Of a stretch of 64,000 nt of DNA, positions 22,489 through 32,600 are shown piece by piece (the stretch's first letter is position 1; each line of letters starts with the position of its first letter). A program made the translations under genes and the position numbers. The notes under the pieces are model-generated. The model saw only the letters and a list, made by a program, of their open reading frames with translations, was not told the DNA's origin and did no database searches. Source of the DNA: Chamaea fasciata (Eukaryota > Chordata > Aves > Passeriformes > Sylviidae). The stretch covers positions 48,387,563 through 48,451,562 of the forward strand of contig JARCOQ010000005.1 of NCBI GenBank assembly GCA_029207755.1. The letters are read 5' to 3'.

Positions 22489-22964
22489 AGGTAGCCTCAG
22501 CCTCCCATGACCAAGTCACCAGGTATTACAGGAGTAAGGACGGTATGTCGGATCCCATTGAAAGAACCTATACTGGGTATGCCCAGGAAGGGAATAATAA
22601 CCAGTGCTACAGGGGCCCTGTCTCTAGCCAGGAAGAGGCACAGGAAAACTGGGTCTTTTGGACTGTGTGGATTCGATGGCCTGGCACATCAGAACCACAG
22701 AAATATGAAGCTTTGGTGGATACTGGGGCGCAGTGTACTCTAATACCATCGGGACATGTGGGGGCAGAACCGATTTCCATTGCCGGGGTGACGGGGGGAT
22801 CACAGGAATTGACTCTGTTGGAAGCCAAGGTAAGCCTGACCGGGAAGGAGAGGCAGAAACATCCAACTGTGACTGGCCCAGAGGCCCTGTGTATTCTGGG
22901 CATAGACTTCCTCAGGAATGGCTATTACAAAGACCCTAAGGGACTCACATGGTATTTGGGATAG
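22485..22964 (+). CDS. pro: Retroviral aspartic protease ORF (pro)
   Basis: 159 codons, uninterrupted. The active-site motif is ALVDTGAQCTLIPS (DTGA about residues 82-85), and the C-terminal part has the ILGIDFL motif (about 142-148) in place of the usual GRD/LG..FL element. Retroviral proteases cut the Gag and Pol polyproteins as homodimers. The ATG overlaps the gag stop as ATGA. The frame is -1 relative to the end of gag, and pol is -1 relative to this ORF. The last sense codons contain TTTGGGA (22955-22961) just before the TAG. The N-terminal 70 residues lack a recognised fold. No break is visible in the catalytic motif, but this is one domain of a dead provirus. Confidence 0.8.
   Translation: MKVASASHDQVTRYYRSKDGMSDPIERTYTGYAQEGNNNQCYRGPVSSQEEAQENWVFWTVWIRWPGTSEPQKYEALVDTGAQCTLIPSGHVGAEPISIAGVTGGSQELTLLEAKVSLTGKERQKHPTVTGPEALCILGIDFLRNGYYKDPKGLTWYLG
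22955..22961 (+). other. Possible -1 ribosomal frameshift heptamer at the pro-pol junction
   Basis: In the pro frame the bases read T TTG GGA and the next codon is the TAG stop (22962-22964). This matches the X XXY YYZ pattern with X=T and Y=G. A slip of -1 enters the pol frame, which is open through this point. G in the Y position is not a strong canonical choice. A possible stem downstream (AGGCA around 22974 with TGCCT around 23005) is short. Confidence 0.4.
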
Positions 22965-23763
22965 CTGCTGTAAAGGCAGAGGGCATTAAGCAATTAAACA
23001 CCTTGCCTGAACTATCAGAGAACCCATCTGCAGTAGGACTCCTGAAGGTAGAAGAGCAATGAGTACCTGTTGCCACCTCGACGGTGCACTGCTGGCAGTA
23101 TCAGACGAATCAAGACGCCGCAATCCCCATCCACAAGATGATCCGTGAGCTGGAGAGCCAAGGGGTGGTCAGCAAAACCCACTCACCCTTCAACAGCCCC
23201 ATCTGGCCTGTGCGCAAGTCTGACGGAGAATGGAGATTGACTGTGGACTATCATGGCTTGAATGAAGTGACTCCACTGCTGAGCACTGCTGTGCTGGACA
23301 TGCTGGAACTCCGGTAAGAGCTGGAGTCCAAGGCAGCGAGGTGGTATGCCACTATTGACATTGCCAATGCATTTTTCTCCATTCCTCTGGCTGCAGAATG
23401 CAGGTCTCAGTTTGCTTTCATCTGGAGGGGTGCGCAGTACACCTGGAACCAACTGTCCTAGGGGTGGAAACACAGCCCCACCATCTGCCATGGGCTGATC
23501 CAGGCTGCGCTGGAGAAGGGTGAGACTCCAGAACATCTACAGTACATCGATAACATCATTGTGTAGGGGAACACTGCAGCTGAAGTGTTTGAGAAGGGAG
23601 AGGGGATCATCCAGATTCTGCTGAAAGCCAGCTTTGCCATCAAGAAGAGAAGGTCAAGGGACTGCCTGAGAGATCCTGTTCCTGGGAGTAAAGTGGCAAG
23701 ATGGGTGACGTCAGATTCCCACCGAGGTCATCAATACGATCACAGCAATGTCTCCCTCGACCA
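22955..23763 (+). pseudogene. pol: pol: reverse transcriptase domain, inactivated
   Basis: RT in the frame entered after pro. Recognisable landmarks are the IHKMIRELESQGVV motif near 23120-23160, SPFNSPIWPVRKSDGEWR (23187-23240) with the VDYHGLN motif, the palm motif YATIDIANAFFS near 23345, the HSPTICHGLIQ motif near 23470, and the catalytic box near 23543-23560. The catalytic box reads YIDN, with Asn where the second Asp of YxDD belongs (codon 23552-23554). Stops lie at 23060, 23315, 23459 and 23564. A compensating pair of frameshifts lies between about 23655 and 23775, where the RT-like sequence runs in another frame that itself has a TGA. RT copies RNA to DNA; this copy cannot be active. 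Confidence 0.88.
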
Positions 23764-24860
23764 CAAGAAGGAAGCACAAGCTTTCCTAGGCGCCATAGGT
23801 TTTTGGAGAAGGCACATTCCTGAGTACAGCCAGATTGTGAGTTCTCTCTACCTGGTTACCCGCAAGAAGAAGGATTTCCATTGGGGCCCTGAACAGCAAC
23901 ACACTTTTGCCCAGATCAAGCAGGAGATTGCTCATGCAGTAGCCCTTGGCCCAGTTAGAATGGGACCAGATGTGAGGAGTGTGCTCTACTCCGCAGCTGG
24001 GAACAATGATTTGTCCTGGAGCCTTTGGCAGAAGGTGCCTGGGGTGACTCAAGGCCGACCACTGGAATTCTGGAGTCAAAGCTACAGAGGGTCCAAAGCC
24101 AACTACACTTCCACAGAGAAGGAAATCTTGGCTGCCTGTGAAGGAGTTCAAGCTGCCTCAGAAGTGATTGGCACAGAAGCACAACTCCTCCTGGCACCCC
24201 GACTACCAGTGCTGGGGTGGATGTTTAAAGGAAAGGTTCCCTCTACCCACCATGCCACTGATGCCACATGGAGCACATGGACTGCCCTCATCACACAGTG
24301 CGCCCGCATTGGAAACCCAAATCGCCCTGGGATTTTGGAGATAATTACAAACTGGCCGGAAGGTGAAAACTTTGGTCTCACGGACAAAGAGGGGCAGGAA
24401 CAAGTGACACATGCTGAAGAAGCTCCTCCATACAACCAACTGCCAGCAGAAGAAACACACTACGCTCTTTTCACTGATGGTTCCTGTTGCATCATAGGGA
24501 TGAACCAGAAGCGAAAAGCAGCCATATGGAGCCCCACACGACAGGTTGCAGAAGCCACTGACGGAGAAGGTGGGTGAAGCCAACTCGCTGAACTCAAAGC
24601 TGTTCAATTGGCCATGGACATTGCTGAAAGAGAGAAGTGGCCAAAGCTCTACCTCTACACTGATTCGTGGATGGTAGCCAATACTTTGTGGGGCTGGGTG
24701 GAAAGGTGAAAAAAGGCCAACTGGCAGCATAGGGGAAAACCAATCTGTGCTGCTGATTGGAAAGACATTGCCACTTGGGTAGAGAAGCTGCCTGTAAAAG
24801 TCCGCCATGTAGATGCCCATGTACCCAAAAGTCGGGCTAATGAGGAGCACTGAAACAACA
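23764..24860 (+). pseudogene. pol: pol: RT connection and RNase H domain, inactivated
   Basis: The AQAFLGAIGFWRRHIP motif (about 23776-23823) and the GPEQQHTFAQIK motif mark the RT connection. The frame stays open to 24574. RNase H begins with the LFTDGSC motif near 24470, which carries the first catalytic Asp, followed by the AELKAVQLAM motif with the conserved Glu (about 24588-24617) and the YTDSW motif with the next Asp (about 24657). Stops are at 24575, 24707 and 24851, all TGA. RNase H removes the RNA strand of the RNA-DNA hybrid during reverse transcription. The visible acidic catalytic residues are kept, but the domain cannot be translated intact. Confidence 0.82.
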
Positions 24861-25753
24861 AGCAGGTAGATCAGGCTGCAAAGATAGAGGGGTCAAAGAT
24901 AGATTTAGATTGGCAGCACAAGGGAGAGTTGTTCCGAGCGAGATGGGCCCAAGATGCCTCAGGTCATCAGGGCAAAAATGCTACCTAAAAGTGGGCACAA
25001 GACCAAGGGGCAGATCTCACCGTGGACAGTATTTCTCAGGTTATCCATGACTGTGAGACGTGTGCTGCAAGCAAACAGGCCAAGTGGGTAAAGTCCTTAT
25101 GGTATGGTGGGCAGTGGTCCAAATATAAGTATGGGGAGGCCTGGCCAATTGACTACATCACCCTTCCCCAAACCCGCCAAGGCAAATGCTGTGTGCTGAC
25201 CATGGTGGAAGCCACCACTGGCTAGTTGGAGACCTACCCTGTGCCTCATGCTACTGCTTGGAACACCATCCTGGGCCTTGAAAAACAAGTCCTGTAGAGA
25301 CATGGTACCCCTGAGAGGATTGAGTCCAACAATGGGACTCATTTCAAGAATAGCCTTATCAACAGCTGGGCTAGGGAACATGGTATTGAGTGGGTGTATC
25401 ATATTCCTTATCACGCACCAGCAGCTGGGAAAGTTGAACGGTGCAATGGTCTGCTTAAAATCACCTTGAAGGCACTGGGTGGGGGGACTTTCAAGAACTG
25501 GGAGATTAATTCAGCAAAGGCCACATGGTTAGTGAACACTCAAGGTTCCACCAACCGAGCAGGTCCCGCCCAGTCTGAGCCCTTGCAAACAACAGATGGA
25601 AATAAGGTTCCATTTGTAGATATGAGAGGTATGCTGGGAAAAACTATTTGGATTAAAGCTGCCTCCAGCAAAGATAATTCCATCCGTGGGGTTGTCTTCA
25701 CTCAGGGACCAGGTTGTACCTGGTGGGTGATGCAAAAGGATGGAGAGACCTGA
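24861..25753 (+). pseudogene. pol: pol: integrase domain, inactivated
   Basis: The HDCETCAASKQ motif near 25048-25080 carries the second half of the HHCC zinc-binding module. The catalytic core follows: WPIDYITLP near 25141 with the first Asp; SNNGTHF near 25325, where the codon at 25328-25330 is Asn instead of the catalytic Asp; and AAGKVERCNG near 25422 with the Glu. The C-terminal part contains IRGVVFTQGPGCTWW. Stops are at 24986, 25223, 25295 and 25751. Integrase inserts the viral DNA and duplicates 5 bp in this class. About 150 bp of noncoding sequence separate it from the 3' LTR, so no env was ever encoded downstream in this copy. Confidence 0.88.
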
Positions 25754-25900
25754 TGCATACCTCAAGGGGACATTGTTTTAGGGTGAACAATCCACAACAC
25801 TCTGTCTGTATCCATATCGGCGTGCATATATATGTATATAATTTAAAGGTTTAAACTCAATGTAATATGTTGGTATGGGAACAAAAGTTGGAGTGGATAA
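25754..25900 (+). other. Short untranslated link to the 3' LTR, weak polypurine tract
   Basis: No coding signal for env or dUTPase. The last 20 bases before the LTR (25881-25900) are purine-rich but broken by T residues, so the polypurine tract that primes plus-strand synthesis is only partly visible. Confidence 0.55.
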
Positions 25901-26674
25901 CGTGGGGGGTTGGGTTTGTTCCTTTTTTTACTCTAAAGAATTTTTTTTCCCCATAAGTTACTAAGGAGACTAAGTACTGAGTGTTTAAGGGTGTTTGACC
26001 AAAACAAAGAGGCTTTCAGAGGGGGAAATAACGCGAGTTTTGGGGCAGGTAAATGACAGAGCTGGAGGCTTTCAGCATTTTCGGGAGAGAGAACAGCCAG
26101 GCTGCTGCTTGCTGCGGGAGGAGTTCACTGTCACCAGAAAGTGCAGTCCTGGGAAATCTACCATCATCTGCTCGAGTGCCCTGGAATTCTGAGCTTTTCC
26201 ACCTGCCCTGCTGGAGCTGGGCCAGCCCTGCCCCGTCATCGCGGCTTCTTCGGCACTGCTCTTTTTGCTACAGTGTGAGCCTGCATCCCCCTGCCCTGCC
26301 AGGACATCCTGCCCCTGCCTGTCAGGGACATCCTGCCATCCCAGCTACCAGCCTGGGACTCTCCACTGTTTCCAGCTTGGTGCTCTGAGGATCCTGCAGG
26401 GGCACCGAGACCAAACTGGCCTGGGTTTTTGTGAAGCAAAGCCCTCAAGGTCCTTGGTAGTGTTTTGTTATTAATGCTGTAGTTGTTGGTTTTGTTTGCT
26501 TTGTTATACGTACTAGTAAAGAAGTGCTATTCCTATCCCCAAATCTTTGCCTGGAAGCCTCTAACTGCAAATTTGTAATTGGAAAAAGGGTGGGGTGGGT
26601 GGTGGTTTACATTCTCCATTGCAAGGGAAACTCCAGCTTTCCCTGTCAGATGCCTGTCTTCCCAAACCAAGACA
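25901..26674 (+). mobile_element. 3' LTR of the provirus
   Basis: About 774 bp, from CGTGGGGGGTTGGG to CCAAGACA, followed directly by the AATGT duplication. It matches the 5' LTR with about 15 substitutions by eye, mostly in the first two thirds, plus a small deletion near 26008-26020. The last 300 bases are almost identical. Roughly 2% divergence implies a moderately recent integration in avian terms. Confidence 0.93.
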
Positions 26675-26679
26675 AATGT
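26675..26679. repeat. Target-site duplication AATGT, right copy
   Basis: Exact match to 19812-19816. Confidence 0.8.
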
Positions 26680-29600
26680 ATGTACTGAATGTCATGGATT
26701 TCACATGCACGTTTGTTAACAGTGCCTCTCATCACGGCAATTCATTTGTTTAGACAAGTTATTTCTCATTTTGCTCTCATTTTTGGGGAGTTCTTTTTCT
26801 TTAATGCTGAGGTTACACAAAGTGTGCAGTGATTGATAGCATAGGGGAATAACTTTCCAAATGCCAACATAGATATATGAAAAAACTGATTCCCAGAGTG
26901 AGAGAAAAAGATTGAAAACTGATGAGACACTGCAGCAGAATTCAAAATGTCACTCATTTATGTCTTGCTAATGGGCATATGTCATAGTTCCAAATTTTTT
27001 TTTATGTAATTTGAGCACGACACATTTTCGAGCAAATTTTACTTCCATATGTAAAATGAAAATGCAGAACTTCTTTGAAGTCTTACTGTGTAACACTCAA
27101 TGCAATCTCGTCTATGAAACCAGGGAAAAATAGAAAAAAATCTTTATGTTCCTTTACGCTTATGTTAGCATTGCTAAAAGAGGGAAGGGGGACGAATTTT
27201 ACTCATTGATCATTCAGATAACTCACAAGTGAACAATAAGTGCTCTAACCAAAAGCCTGTGCGTGGAATGGAAATCCTCTCCTACATCCTTCCAGACTGA
27301 CCTTCCCTCCCACCATCCACCATAGCTCATATTTCAGAGCTGAGCTAGTTGCCAGCAGACTCTGAGAGCTGCTGGGAGGAATACATTATCTGGTCAAAAA
27401 AAAAAACAAAAAACCCAAAAACAAAACAGATGCGCAACTGTTAACTTTCCCCTCCTGCCCCACTTCCCACAGGGAAGATTTCTACATGAGAGATGAACTT
27501 GCTATTCCTCATTGTTATAGCAAATCTCATAAAAACCATCATATGTGCCGACCTACATGAGGGCTTTCTCGTGATCAAGAGGCTGCACCTCCTCCCAGAA
27601 AGCTGAGTAGGTCATGGCAGCTAACTTGTCCCTGTGTTCTCATGTGATCAGGTCCTAAAGCCAAATCCAGATTGTTGTTCTCATGTGATTTTGGCAATCT
27701 GTTTACATCTGGTTGCCAGAGAAGACATGAATAAATAAAAGCAAAGTTTATAAAAGGGCATCAAGATTATGCTGTTGTCCTTGGGCACTGGACATTTAAC
27801 ATCAGGTATTGCCTCTACTAAGAAATAATTAGTTATATTTTGTACCAGCAGACCCTGCAAGTGGATATGTATCAGTAGTTGAGGGTCTTTAGCCCCTGCT
27901 TTGAACAAAAACAAATTGACAGCAGTGCCTCTTGCATTGTAGCTGCATCTCTTTGCGTTTTTGGCCTCATGGCTCTATTAGTCATGGAGACTGGATGGCT
28001 GAATTTTCTTTTGCTTTGTCAGTCAAACTCTAAGAAACCAGGAAGAACAGTTCCAAAATTTGAAATTAAAAATTCAGTATTAGAAAAGTTGTATAAAAGC
28101 CAGGAATGTTTTTGCTTTTCTTCTTCTACATCTTTTCTTTGGCAATAAATATTCACTCACTACTAATCATCAACCATAATTGAAGCACTTGTGTTAATGT
28201 GTGCACACTGGGCTTGGAATATATTTTGATTCCCAGGTAAGTTTTACATTTAGCTGCAAGAGGACCTTTCCATGGAATTAGGTGTGATGAGGCAAAGGAA
28301 ATTACTTGGAAAAATGGCTGGACATAGAGTGACATAATGGCAATGTAATAAATTCAAAATTAAACATCTATAAATAGATGAACAAATTAAACCCAGTGAC
28401 ATTGGCTATTGTACAGGAATTTTTATTCAAATAAGCATGCAGATATATTTTTCCTTGAAATATTAATATTTGTCCAATAAGCATTCTTTATATCATGTCA
28501 TCATAGTAAGTGTGGAATGAAGAGAGTTTTCCCTACCAAAGCTCAGTATTTTAGAGTGACATAGCAAAAAACCCAAAAAGGTCAAGGGCTGTCTGTATAA
28601 ATGAAGAACTGTGAAAGAAGCTGGGGTGTAAATTGAAAAACACAACAGTTATTCTCACCCCTTCTTAACTAACATGGAGAGCATTCATATTGTTTTTGAT
28701 TATCAATGTTATATTGGCAGGTAGACAAACTTTCAATTACAATGTTTGTTTTAACAGCACTATGAGATTAGGTTGAGTTGGGAGAGGCAATGAATTTAAA
28801 AGTGCAATGGCTGGTCTTCAGTAACTGCACATGGATATTCCTTATTTAGAACAAAAATACCTACACATGGATCTAATCAGCAATAGCTTCATGTGTAAGC
28901 AAGTATTAATTAAGTATTTACTTAGAGTCTAAGTGACAGAATTTGTAAGAGCAGTTATTTATTTGTTCCACTTAGAAGATCCAAAGCGACTCTTTTGGAT
29001 GAGAAACTGAACCAGACCGTGCCTGCGCACAGTTAGAGCATTACGTAAGCAAGGTGTCTGAGAGGTCTACAAGCCATCTTTCATTTTCTCCTTGGCTCTG
29101 GACCCACCTTCAAGCCAGACCAAAAGAGGTCTGAGAACGTTGTTAACCATGAAGAAGGGCTCTCCTAGGCACTAAAGAGTTAAAGATCCTTGAACAGATA
29201 TGTTGATGAGCCCTGGGTCTAAAAGTATTGGGTCACAAATGTTTTTGACTTGATATATTTGAGAATATTCAGTATCAGTGCCATCTCCCAGCCTCAGCAG
29301 ATCAAAGCGGTTTCAGAGAGGACACAGGTCTAGACTTGTGTTCCTAGGTTTCCCATTGCCTTCATCTTTTTGGCTCTTTATTGTTAGAATGAAGGATTTT
29401 CCCCAGCTCACAGAGAGAGACAATCACATCCACAGATCATTGTATGGGAAGGCATACAGAGGAGCCTTATTACTCTCTTCTTTTTTATTTTTTTCAAGTG
29501 GGGAAGAAGCTATTGTCAGTTCACAGGTTCTAGGAGGTGATGGCTACTGTGCTAGAAATGCTGACAACTCCAAGAATGTTATGTAAGAGCCAGCTAAACC

Positions 29601-32600
29601 TGTTACACAAGTATATCAGCTCCAAGGCACTACCAGTTCCAGAGCTGCTGTGGAGGCCTCCTGTTTGGCACTGCAGGAAGGCCTGTGTACAGCGCTGCGT
29701 GTGGCATGTCCTTCCAAAAGTGGATGGAAGAAGTCATCACTTTTTTTTTCTGATTTCAGGCTTCAATGCCAAGGAATCTGGGAAGAGATTTCTGAGCAAT
29801 AGAGTTCCTCCAACCACTGCTTGTTGCTTAAGCTCTTGCTGTCTCATACTTTAAATGAAAATATGTTACTATTGCAACTACCAGTGAAGGAATGGCATTG
29901 AAAGCATACAGCAGCAGCCAGTTCAGCTGAATATGGACCTTGTGCTTAGAAGCTCTTGAAAGAGGCCACACCCTCATCAAACCAATCCTGTCTAGATTCC
30001 TTCTGCTGCCCTCCCCCACAAGAGGTGACTGGCACTGGAGCCTGAAACTTTGTGCACGGTCTTCTCCAGCCAGGATGACTGTCTGCATGGCTGTGCCATG
30101 GGAACAGTTGTTAGGAAAACAACAGAGTTGCTGGTGACCAGACCCATGAGCAAGGATAGTGTCATGGGGAAGAACTTCTCAGGACCTGGAAACCTCATCT
30201 GACACAGCTTCTCCCAGTGCTCCCACAAAGAGACAGCCCTTCACCAGGTGACCCAAAACAGTTCTTCCGAATACTGTTTTCTCAGCATCAGATCCCACCC
30301 TCAAGGTGTTCATTCCTCCTCATACTTCTCCCTCACTAATGCAATTTATCCCTCCTCAGTGAATCAGATCAACAGTGCGTGAAGCTTCACTGTTAATTAG
30401 GCCACTGAAGAGGTGAAAAAAACCAAAACCAACCCAAAGTATAACCCCTCTGTAAAGTTACATTTCAAACTGACAATTTCTGTTGTCTGGTGGTGTAAAG
30501 TACATCTCCATAAAGGGTTTATAAGCACAGGAAAAGGGGTGGCAAGCAATTAGGGGTAGGAGCAAGCAGCTGACCTTTTCATCCCTATTAGGGTGACATA
30601 AGCCCCAAAGCCAACCTGTGGTGTGATGGTGCAGCTGGTGTTGTCCTCCTCCCCCAGCTGAGTGTTAGTAATAGTAGAATAAGGTATTTTTTCTTGCAGG
30701 TGTTTTTGAAAGACAGCTCTCTGCCTTGGACAGAATACTGACAGTGGCAGTCTTTGTCTAATCTCAAAAGAGATGAAGTGTGGGTAGGAGTATATGAACT
30801 TTTACACCCACTCTACTTCTTTCTTCCCCTTGTGGTTCTTCTCTGAGATGTCCACAAGACCCCTATTAAAGCAAAAAGAAGTTTAGTTGCCATGGTTTTA
30901 CTGTAATAAGCCTTCCAGCAGAGGTTGCCAACACAAGAACTGTATTGTAGAAGTAGTACATGAAGTAGAGGGATATGAACAATACTTCCTCAGAAAAATA
31001 GCTGTTAGTTCATTTTGTACAGGCTGCTGAGAACCAGCTAGCAAATGAGTAACTTTCAGTCACTCCAAGCCTGAGAACAGGTGGAAAAACCGGGGTGACA
31101 GGTTCTGGTTTATTAATCCTTTTAGTTTAGCTTTTTAACACTTGTGGCACCATCCTGCCTTCTCACAGTAAGAGCACAAGAAGGTCCCTTGACTGCTCCT
31201 TTTACCTCTTGTTGTTCATCTGCCATGTTCTATTTCTTTTTCTTAGCTCGCTGAGGCTGATTTTCTCTCTGTGCTGTTTTTCACCTTCTTTCCTTCCTTC
31301 CCCCACGTCTTAATTATCACATAAATCCCTCTGGTTTTTCCTGTTCCTGTCAAAAATTACTATAAAAATAACAACAACAAAAAATTAATTTTTTACAACA
31401 TTGGAAAGAAGTAGGTGATTTTGTTTGTCAGCCCATAGTCCCTAGAGAGAAAACCATCTTAAGATGATATAAGACAGAAAAACACTTTGACAGAAACAAA
31501 GCAGAAGGCATTAGAAAGAGTTGTTTCTAGCAAGATATTTCTCTGGCCATTCTACAGTAAGAAAAACATTACTTTGGCAGAGTGAGTTAATCTAGTATGG
31601 TCTGTCCTACAGTAATCAGTGCTAGTTGCTTCAGAGGAAGGTACAAACTGAGGACTAACTCAGCTAACTAAACCAGAAGAAGTTTCTCTAACACTTCTCA
31701 TCCTCCCAACAGAGCTTCTCTTCACCTGACTTTATCTTTCTGGCCATTTAACTTGAGGACCCGATATTTGTAAAGGTTAATTTGCACACTCATCACACAA
31801 CTGATCCCAGATTCTAAGTTTCTTCTTTGAGATCTGCCTTCACTGATAAAAAGGGATTGCGCCCGTGTGCATTCCTAAAATTTCTCTATGGAATGCTAGA
31901 GGAGACAAACATGGACAATGACTATTTGAATACAGTTAGACAACGTCAGCATTATGCTTTAATACAGTCTGATACAGTCTTTCCACTCATTAGGCTAGAT
32001 GTAGTGTAACAAAAGCCTCAAGGCTCTTTCACTGGATTTCCTAGCAAGATTGTTACTAAAACAGAACACCCCCCTAATTTTGTCTGTTAAAAAGACAGGC
32101 TGCTACTTGCTTTTCTCTGAAATCTGTTAGTTGTTTTTTCCCTTCCTTTCTCCCCCTATTTAAATATAATTCTTGTGTGATGACTCATGGCAGGAAACAG
32201 GGCTGCCTTGTGTTCTTGTGCAAGCCCTGGAAGGCATATGTAGGTCAAAAGAGCATGTACAGAATGTCCTGCAAACTAGAATGCAATGGATTCCACATTT
32301 GAGTGCTTTCACTTCGAATTCGAGTGCTACAAGTACTGGTGAAACACTACATCTGGGGGGGCAGGGAAGGGAAAATCCAGTAGCAAGAAATGAAATTTGC
32401 TAGAAAAAATCTGGAGCCATCCTTTTTGAGAAACCACTTTGTTTCAAATTATTTTTTGTTAACTAGTGTAGAGGTGAAGAAACCAAAGAACATCATGAAG
32501 TTTAGGTAGTATGCAAATTCTGATTAAAACTAAATAAATTATAAAATTGTGTGGTGACCCAAATAGCTTTTTCCACTGTCCAGCTTTTTCCATTGCTTCC

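Larger units (their letters stand above)
19812..26679 (+). mobile_element. Full-length ERVL-like provirus with paired LTRs, no env
   Basis: A complete insertion of about 6.86 kb: AATGT duplication, 5' LTR, primer-binding site, leader ORF, gag, pro, pol, 3' LTR, AATGT duplication. The order protease, RT, RNase H, integrase is visible in pol. Only about 150 bp separate the end of integrase from the 3' LTR, so there is no env and no dUTPase in the usual downstream place. Pol features and the 5-bp duplication place it with class III (ERVL-like) elements, while the primer-binding site is of the tRNA-Lys type usual in betaretroviruses. The LTRs differ at roughly 15 positions by eye (about 2%) plus small indels. 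Pol has many stop codons and altered catalytic residues, so the copy is dead. Confidence 0.95.

Noticed and set aside
25754..25900. Env or dUTPase remnant downstream of integrase
   Set aside because: Only about 150 bp without coding character separate integrase from the 3' LTR.
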